DNA of 64,000 bases, from NCBI GenBank assembly GCA_029204225.1, contig CM055100.1, positions 2,253,334 to 2,317,333 on the forward strand, read 5' to 3'. The DNA is from Diphasiastrum complanatum (lineage: Eukaryota; Streptophyta; Lycopodiopsida; Lycopodiales; Lycopodiaceae). Under the pieces are notes generated by a model. The model worked only from the letters and a program-made list of their open reading frames with translations. It was not told the DNA's origin and made no database searches. This document shows, in pieces, positions 57,463-64,000 of the stretch (its first letter is position 1; each line of letters starts with the position of its first letter). A program made the translations under genes and the position numbers.

Positions 57463-59433
57463 ATGACGCGGACAAAGCAAATAGCACGAATCCACCCTGG
57501 TGGAATCCCAGTCTCAGGAGGAGGTCAGGGAAATCCACCACCATTTCCTCCTAGGCCTAGGGGCAGACCAAGAGACCCTGCCTGACTGAAGGATATTCGG
57601 AAGCTACAGAAGAAAAATAATCTTCTGATTTCAAAAGCTCATATACAGAGATCCATCGGATAGGTTACAAGAAGTTTATCTGCAGATGCAATTGAGGCCT
57701 TGCACACAACATATGAAGATTTCCATGTAATTTTTTTTTTCAGATACTGTTCTTGCAGCTATTCGACACATATGACAAGTTTGCGGAGTACTTTAGACCA
57801 GCTCCTTCCTTTCCTCCAAAACAAGATTCAGAGAAAAGAAAACGAAAGCAATCTCAGAGCGGGATTGTTTCAAAGAAGAGGAGGTCTCATGACCCTCCAA
57901 ATAAAGTGAGAGATTGTTCCAAACCATCTCCTCTACATGAGATTCTAACTGCATCCAAATCTCCTCCTCAGTCTCTTTCTTCTCCTCCTAGAACTCAATC
58001 TCCATCTACTCCTAGTACTCAATCTCCATCTTCTCCTCCTGGAACTCAATCTCCATCTTCTCCTCCTAAATCTTTATCTCCTAATAAATCTCCTCCTCTT
58101 TCAAAATCTAGGTCTCCTCCTATCCTCACAAATATTAGTTCCCCCCCTCCTGTTTCAGTAACAAATTTAGATGATTTTGTAAATGTAAAGGTTGAATCAA
58201 TTTTGAATGACAATTCTTTTTGTGGTTTATCAATGTTACTTTCTTCACCCCCTGCACTTGCCTTTGTAAATACTCCTCATCAGTATGTATAGTATGACCA
58301 ATTGTTAACTACTTATCTTCAAGATTTAGGTCCTCTCTACAGTTTTAGGATGCCAAAGACCAATGCTGGTCTTTCCCTATCTAAATTAGATACAAGTGAA
58401 TCAGAAAGTAGAGATAAAATGCTAGGGGACAATGTAGGAGAGGGGGCAATTCAATATTGGATGGAGTTTTTCCAGATCCCACTATTTATAAATGTAGCTT
58501 TGTTTCCTCTTCAATTCATGGCAGTTTTTGATTTTCCTGACTTCAAAAGTCTGCACAATGATATGCTCCAATACGTCAGACTGGGGACTCCAATTCTTGT
58601 TCTCCCATACATAACAAAGTAAGTGTATTTCTATCAGATTTTATTAAGTAGAATTTTTTATATGAACATTCATTCTCATAAATTTATTGTTTTATGATTG
58701 CAGTGATCATTAGAGCTTATATGTGTTGTCCTTATATGTTAATGATGGGGTTGTGTGTAATCCAGTTTGTTTAAAGATGAACTCTATTACACATGCCCAC
58801 AAAATTGCCAGGAGCATATATAGAAAATACTGGAACTCTTTCCAGTACCACATGCAATAGCATATTCGAAGTTGAAAATGGTTGATGCAGAGGTAAAATA
58901 TTGGCTCGATGCTCCCTTGTAGTCATTGCGTGGTTTCTTTTCATATCGTGCGCGCTGATCCGCTATTCAAACGATATTTTTTGAATATCGATTTAACGCG
59001 CTCTTGTTTCCTTTGCATATTTTATTGAAAGCTCCTGCGCATTGATCTGATATTACATAATGTTCAAATCTTGTTAGTAATTTTCATTTATATAGAATAC
59101 TACAGTCCTCCCAGCAGGTTGATTCTGTGAGTTGTGGTTGGTATACGGTATGCAATGCCAAATTCTTTTTCAATTGGCTTGCACTACAAGATAGACTTCC
59201 CAATCTGGAAGTGGTAATCTTCGATTAATAACATTTAATTGTGTTTTTGTTTTTTTTATTAATCATATTCCTAATAACTAATCTTTGATTAATAACATTT
59301 AATTATGTATATGTGATTTTAGTTTAAATGCCCGAAGGTCTTCCCAAAGGAGATAATGCACTTCAGGCAACAGACCATAAAGCTTGTGATCAAAAATTCA
59401 TATTGTTTTCCAATTATTATTTCAAGTTATTGA
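57463..59433 (+). pseudogene. Histone H3-like domain fused to Ulp1-type (C48) cysteine protease
   Basis: From the ATG the frame reads M-T-RTKQ-I-AR-IHP-GG, mirroring the H3 tail start (ARTKQTARKSTGG). A Pro-rich stretch with RPRGRPRDP (AT-hook-like) follows, then LKDIRKLQKKNNLLISKAHI plus QR, colinear with H3 helices alphaN and alpha1 ([20 protein letters not shown] plus QR), and SADAIEALHTTYEDFHV matching alpha2. A T-rich interruption (57727-57755) precedes QLFDTYDKF, like H3 LFEDTNLC. A Ser/Pro-rich linker with basic KRKRK and repeated SPP/TQSPS follows (57830-58290). The protease lies at 58300-59433: catalytic His before SLY at 58708-58710, then QQVDSVSCGWYTV with catalytic Cys at 59133-59135. 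Introns at about 58618-58703, 58893-59090 and 59217-59321. C48 enzymes cleave SUMO and related proteins. Stops at 57583 (TGA), 57661, 58290 and 58711 (TAG; the last replaces a usual Trp) indicate a decayed copy or unusual splicing. The H3-like part is an inference from colinear motifs; the protease call is firm. Confidence 0.75.
58949..59055. repeat. Motif array 4 inside an intron of the H3-like/Ulp1 gene
   Basis: Reverse copy at 58949-58968 (GTGCGCGCTGATCCGCTATT), forward copy at 58983-59003 (GAATATCGATTTAACGCGCT), reverse copy at 59034-59055 (CTGCGCATTGATCTGATATT). All lie between the inferred donor at 58893 and acceptor at 59090. Confidence 0.75.
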
Positions 59434-59439
59434 GCATCC

Positions 59440-60766
59440 ATCTACTCATGGACTTGATGAGCCTGCTCTATCGATAGGTGTACCTTTAGATGATACAGGT
59501 TGCCTTTACGTTTTTCTTGAGTGATTAGTGTACTGGTACTGGCTTCGACAATGCTGCATGTTTGATCTGTGAATGTCACACACATGCTTGCATTTACTAT
59601 CTTTGTGTTTGATAACAGGTCCTTTTGTAGTGTCGGTACATATAGGACAACGTCCAATCTTCGATCTATGCCATTGGTGCTGAGCCATAACACTCCAGTT
59701 TCACTTCATGCCTTGATCCATCGCCAAGGACTATGTGTCTTGATAAATCAGTTTGTTGGAAGTCTGCAAAGGTCTGTCTGGTTGTAACATAATGTGATGG
59801 CGCACCAGAATCAAGAATGACTTCTTGGAAATCGGTTGAGGAAGTAGCACATACATCTGTGCATGGATAAGCAGTTGAGTTTTTGCTTGCTTGAGGAATT
59901 ACGGTTCCTCCACATGTGATGTGTTGTTGGAGCTCTCTTTTCTGCTCTGAGATTTCTTGTTCCTTGGATTGTCGTAGCAATCCATGGCTGCATGTCTCTT
60001 CTTGTGATAGTGTATGCACATTTTTTTTTGGGTTCAACCACCATCGGTCCACTGTGTGGCCTTCACGTCTGCATCTGTTACATGTTTTCTTGTCGTTGTT
60101 TCATTGCTTGCTCTTATTCCTTCCCTTTGATCTGCCTTCTTGATCTCCTTCTTTTTGTTGACTTTGGTCTTGGATTCTTGTTGACTCCCTCTTAGGATAA
60201 TACTTTTTCTTCAGTTGGTCTTTGTTGTTGTAGAGAGCTTGGTTAGACTGGACTTTGTTGTCATAGTGCTCTATGGCTTCGACTTCTTCCTTGATGTCAA
60301 TGACTACTTTGTTGAAGGTCATGTCAAGATCTTTAGCTAGTAGGGTTTCGGTAGTATGGATAGATCTTGGTAGGGAACATAGCAGGTAGCTGAGCTACTT
60401 CTCTTGTGAGAATGCATGCTCTGTTCCAGCATTGTGTAATGACAGAAACAAGTTCTCCATTTATCTGATGAAGCCGGTGAGATTCTTGCCATTCCATCTT
60501 AGATAGGTGAGCTGATCTTCTAGATCCATTATCCGATTGCGTGACTTGGTCTGAAATCTGGTTGTGAGTGCATCCCCCATCTATTTGACATTAGAGATTG
60601 ATCTGAGGTCAAGGGTAATGCCATCTTTGATGGAAGAGAAAATGACAGCTATTGCTTTGCCATTCTTCTCTTTTCACTCTGCTTGCTGGCATCTCTTCGT
60701 GCCGTCAACCCCGTCTGCTTCAAGCACTATGCAGATCTTTGATTGAATGATGTGTATGGAAGCCAT
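59440..60766 (-). pseudogene. Ty1/copia family D gag and protease
   Basis: Minus-strand start at 60766 (MASIHIIQSKICIVLEADGV), gag with LRWNGKNLTGFI, a Lys/Gln-rich linker, a knuckle reading CNRCRREGHTVDRWW (the final Cys is replaced by Trp), the protease box ILDSGAPSHYVTTRQTFADF near 59830 and LYVPTLQKDLLS near 59640. The element stops at about 59440 next to the end of the H3-like/Ulp1 gene; integrase, RT and the other LTR are absent. Stops near 60590, 60480, 60410 and 60100. Confidence 0.8.
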
Positions 60767-60781
60767 AGTCTCAATGATGAA

Positions 60782-60942
60782 GCTCTGATATCACTGTTGG
60801 TGAATCTTCAGAAGCGAACACGTCAAACGTTCTGATACCACTGTTGGTGAATCTTCAGTATTGAGCATGTCAAACGCTTTGATACCACTAATGAGAATGA
60901 ATCGTTGACGTTGCTAGCTTTGATCCCACTGTTGGTGATGAA
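60782..60942 (-). repeat. Tandem array of four copia primer-binding sites
   Basis: On the plus-strand view GCTCTGATATCACTGTTGGT at 60782 recurs at 60829, 60876 and 60917 with changes (spacing 47, 47 and 41 bp). Read on the minus strand each unit is CAACAG followed by TGGTATCAGA or a variant, that is, an LTR end plus an initiator-Met primer site. Only the copy nearest gag would be used normally. Confidence 0.8.
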
Positions 60943-61595
60943 TCCTTGATCTTCAGTTCTCTGGACAACTCTGATGCAATTGTTGCAGATATGAGAAGTT
61001 GAGGACGTCGGGTACTTCGATCACTTCAAATTCGGAGTTGGTTGAGATTCACCGAAATGAGCTCAAAATGGAACTGATCTATCGGACAAAGCTGCTACTT
61101 CGTTTCGCAATCAGAGATCTTCCGAGCTACAAATAACTGCTACTAATTTGATGCTAAATTATGAATAGTAGATAATGTCAGATGACAACGGAAGTATATC
61201 TACCACTGAATTAAATAAACAACACAAAGCATTCAAAGATTGCATACATTGAGCAGAAAAATGATAACTCGTCTGTATTATCAAAATCGAGTATACGTCA
61301 AAGATTTTGTCTGTTTCCCAAATCAGTGCATCTGCGTGAGAGAGGTATTCTCTTCTCATGAATTGAACTAGCTACTGCTAGAACTATCTTTCTTTTTTCT
61401 TTTTAGTTTCTGCTTAATTTCTGTATTTGATCTCGAATACATATAACATGCTTGGTACGATCACAAAAACTAATTATCAAAGTATTACAAGATAGTTTAA
61501 GCTAAAGACATAGCTAACTATTTTCTTGCTACTCCACTTAACTACAAGGGCTTAACGGTTGAGTCGTGACATTCAAACTGTCACACTCATTAAGC
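60943..61595 (-). mobile_element. 5' LTR of family D copia (approximate)
   Basis: Non-coding DNA upstream of the primer-site array on the minus strand. No partner LTR exists in the window, so the outer end is approximate. Confidence 0.45.
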
Positions 61596-61805
61596 TCTGA
61601 TGAAGTACTTGACATCTGACATGTCTGGCTTGACTTTTGGCTTTGTTGGGGGTTGAGTCCTCATCGGGGACTTCGTTGGCGTCGGTGACTTCGGTTGAGT
61701 CATGGACTTTGGCCTTGTCAATGACTTCGATTGTTGCCTGTGTAGAGATCTCGTGTATTTTAGGTATGAAAGTGGTTTGTGGGTAGAAACACTAAGTTTC
61801 TTCAT
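61590..61805 (-). other. Short ORF with Lys-Ser-Pro-Thr repeats
   Basis: A 71-codon minus-strand frame has an imprecise repeat of K-S-x-T-x-P (SLTRPKSMTQPKSPTPTKSP). I do not recognise it. It may be part of the neighbouring ORF-family element or a chance frame over a TGAC/TTCGG-rich repeat. Confidence 0.3.
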
Positions 61806-61821
61806 CTTTTTGCTATATAGG

Positions 61822-62490
61822 TTGAGGTGAGGTTGCCGCTCCCAGCATTAAGACCTTATACTACAAAGATGACACAACACTTATACAAGAATATCTTATG
61901 GCTCCGGTGATACTATGGGAAGATCCAACATTCCATCCAAAGCCCAGAAGAAGAGCATGGTCAGATTTGAAGACTCCCAGCATCGAGGCCTATAATTGGC
62001 CCATAATAAAATCGACAGAGGGGTGGACAACAACGGTTGACTTCACCGGGGCCCTCAACTAGTTCCTGATCGACGCAACTAACTCTCCAGATCCTATTGT
62101 TCATGAAGCCTACTACAGTGTGGAGACCTTTCTTACTGCTTCCAAAGTGGATACCAGATGGGATCTGTGTTCAGTGCATACTTTTTCAATCCAAATAAAA
62201 GCTTCAAGTCAACCACAATCGAGGATCAGATCCCTCTATACCAGATCTACCATCGCTTATCCGCAACATCCTTCATCAAGATAGTAATGTTGGAATGATG
62301 GTATACGACGGGCTTTATGGGCAACATAATGCACCCTGTTTTCGGCCCAATCCGCTTGCAATCCTTAACGCACAATTCATTGTGGGCCCGTTTCATCCGA
62401 CTGGTCGCCACGACTCACTGACAAATCCAAGATGTTGAAGACAAGAAAGGAAAACAAATTGAACATGCCCAATGAATTGTTGATCCATCA
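61822..62490 (+). pseudogene. Uncharacterised ORF family copy c, C-terminal part
   Basis: Plus-strand frames carry EAYNWPIIKSTEGWTTTVDF, PDPIVHEAYYSVETF and, after a frameshift near 62170, FFNPNKSFKSTTIEDQIPLY and YHRLSATSFIKIV. These align block by block with 41280-41800 (NWPRIHLEHGWDTDVDVR, PDLTVREAVTYAWDL, FFDTNKALVSKKVEDQLPVA) and partly with 27605-27760. The family is unknown to me. In-frame stops show decay. The N-terminal coiled-coil part is not present to the left. Confidence 0.6.
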
Positions 62491-62680
62491 TTTGTATTAT
62501 AAAAAAATAAAAGAATAAATAAAATTAGAAAAAGAACAAAAAACAAAAGCAAAAAAAGAACTCCAACAAAAGGCATTCATGGACTCACTTTTATTTTTTT
62601 GTTTTTCACTGTTCCTTTTTTTTTTTTTTCTCTTTCTTATTTTTTCTTTTATTTTTTGCAATGTTTTTATTAAAATTGCT
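62491..62680. repeat. A-rich/T-rich facing low-complexity arms
   Basis: An A-rich arm (62499-62570) and a T-rich arm (62590-62670) face each other about 20 bp apart and could pair imperfectly. Confidence 0.6.
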
Positions 62681-64000
62681 ATCACAATCACAAACTATCC
62701 TTAGCACAAGCATTTATCCATCTAGTTTTCAATACTAATCCATAAAATCAACACACAAGCAAAGTAGGTGTTAGAATCTCATTTTGGAGTGATCACTAAG
62801 ATCCATAGATAGATTTCCCTTATAATTATTCACCTCCCTTTGAGAAGATCGACCTATTAAGGAGAAGATATAGTGCCAAGGATGTCTACATTTTTATCTA
62901 GCAGATTCCTCCAGAATCCACATATGTTACTCACATATCTCACTGAGATCTTGTAACTCGGCTACAAATTTAGATTTTCTATTTTTGATGAGTAAATAAC
63001 ATATTCGAAGATTCTCTAAGAAGAATAACATTCACTCCTAGCAATTTCCCAATCTAGTTTACCTCTAACAACATAATTTTTTCCAAATCAACCCCTCTTG
63101 GATCCTATTACTAAAACTAGGATTAAGTTGATCCAATACAGGACTCTCAGACTTACTCCTATTTCAATCAAAATGGAATTAGTAACCTTTAACCTATTCT
63201 GTACTACTTAATTCTTGGGATAGAGTATTCCTTAGTTAAGGAATAGACTCAGCTCATTTGTGATTGTATCCCAGAGCGCTCAATAGGATAACGAATCATA
63301 ATGAATCCAAACATAATAACTGAATTGATATTCAGCAGGACTTTCGGTATCTAGATTTTATTCTAGACGGTAGTCTAGAATTTTTTGTAGTTGAAGATGA
63401 TTATCATTATCATTTTGGTATGCTTTCTGAATTTAATTACCAGTGGTTTATGGAACTTGGGTCTTGCACTTCAGTTAAAAAATCCTGTTTGGAGAGTATT
63501 TCTAAAATCTAGTATGTTCCTATTGGGAAAGATCTTGGAATGATTCTTACTTTTCCTGAATTATGTTGAACATATACTCCAGTATTCTTTGAATGATTAT
63601 GATTATCTAAATATTTATGGTTCACGGATCATAAATAGTTATTTAATTGTTGTTAGTGGATTATAAGAAATTCTGATGATTCTTAAGTGTGACGGTTAAG
63701 CCTTGATCTATTAATTGAGTAAGAATTCAGATTAGTGTTCTGAATCTCTTTATTCCAATATTTTAATTGAGAACCTATGGATCTCACAAACATTCTCACA
63801 AGATAAGTATTTTATTTGTGGAGAATTTAATTATCTAGTGGATGCTATTCTGTTATAGTTTAGGGTCTGTAGAGGCTTGAGTACAGTTTTATTTTGATTG
63901 GATCTCTAGTTATCATAGGGGACAAAAAAATTTATTAAGATGAATAAATGCTATTTTATTGCATTTGATGCTAGAAACATGAGCATTTAACTCAAAAAAG
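62681..64000. other. AT-rich DNA without recognised features
   Basis: No ORF of substance on either strand. The style is that of retroelement leader or LTR, but I find no boundary, primer site or partner copy. Confidence 0.35.

Noticed and set aside
61050-61070. ATGAGCTCAAAATGG shared with 35488, as a possible terminal repeat of the three-gene locus
   Set aside because: The two copies are in direct, not inverted, orientation and the second lies in a copia LTR.

Overview
The window is nuclear DNA of a land plant with a repeat-rich, AT-rich genome. It shows nested LTR retrotransposons using plant initiator-Met and Asp tRNA primers, a multi-exon RIN4/NOI immune-regulator gene with GT-AG introns, and long non-coding stretches. 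I cannot name the species. No rRNA, tRNA or CRISPR was seen. Most coding traces are broken; the only clearly intact host gene is the RIN4-like gene at 18208-20515 (+).

Layout. 0-15 kb is a patchwork of Ty1/copia and Ty3/gypsy fragments in both orientations: a Ty3 protease/RT remnant fused to a copia RT, a gag with two unusual zinc knuckles, an LTR with a tRNA-Asp primer site, and a copia gag split by a solo LTR with a clean 5-bp duplication. 15-22 kb holds microsatellites, non-coding DNA and the RIN4-like gene. 22-35.5 kb is again retroelements: a minus-strand copia (called family A here) nested in another element, two clusters of palindromic motifs, and a second clean solo LTR.

From 35.5 to 59.4 kb two LTR insertions hide an older locus. 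Removing the Ty3-like element at about 40419-49980 (which itself carries a nested family-A copia with near-perfect 5-bp duplications) and the copia at 50860-57060 (perfect ATGTA duplication) leaves about 8 kb with three genes. They are a plus-strand intron-bearing gene (35901-38337), a convergent minus-strand gene (about 38399-39909), and a plus-strand gene (57463-59433). The last encodes a histone H3-like N-terminal region joined to a proline/serine-rich linker and a Ulp1-type (C48) cysteine protease. The two divergent promoters share an intergenic region packed with copies of an 18-20 bp motif close to GATATCGATTCAGCGCGC, usually in inverted pairs. This reconstructed locus is the most novel thing in the window.

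59.4-64 kb holds a minus-strand copia with four tandem primer-binding-site copies, a third copy of an uncharacterised coiled-coil ORF family (others at 27.6-29.4 kb and 41.2-48.4 kb), and AT-rich DNA. All frames were read by eye; family names rest on motif recognition, not searches.
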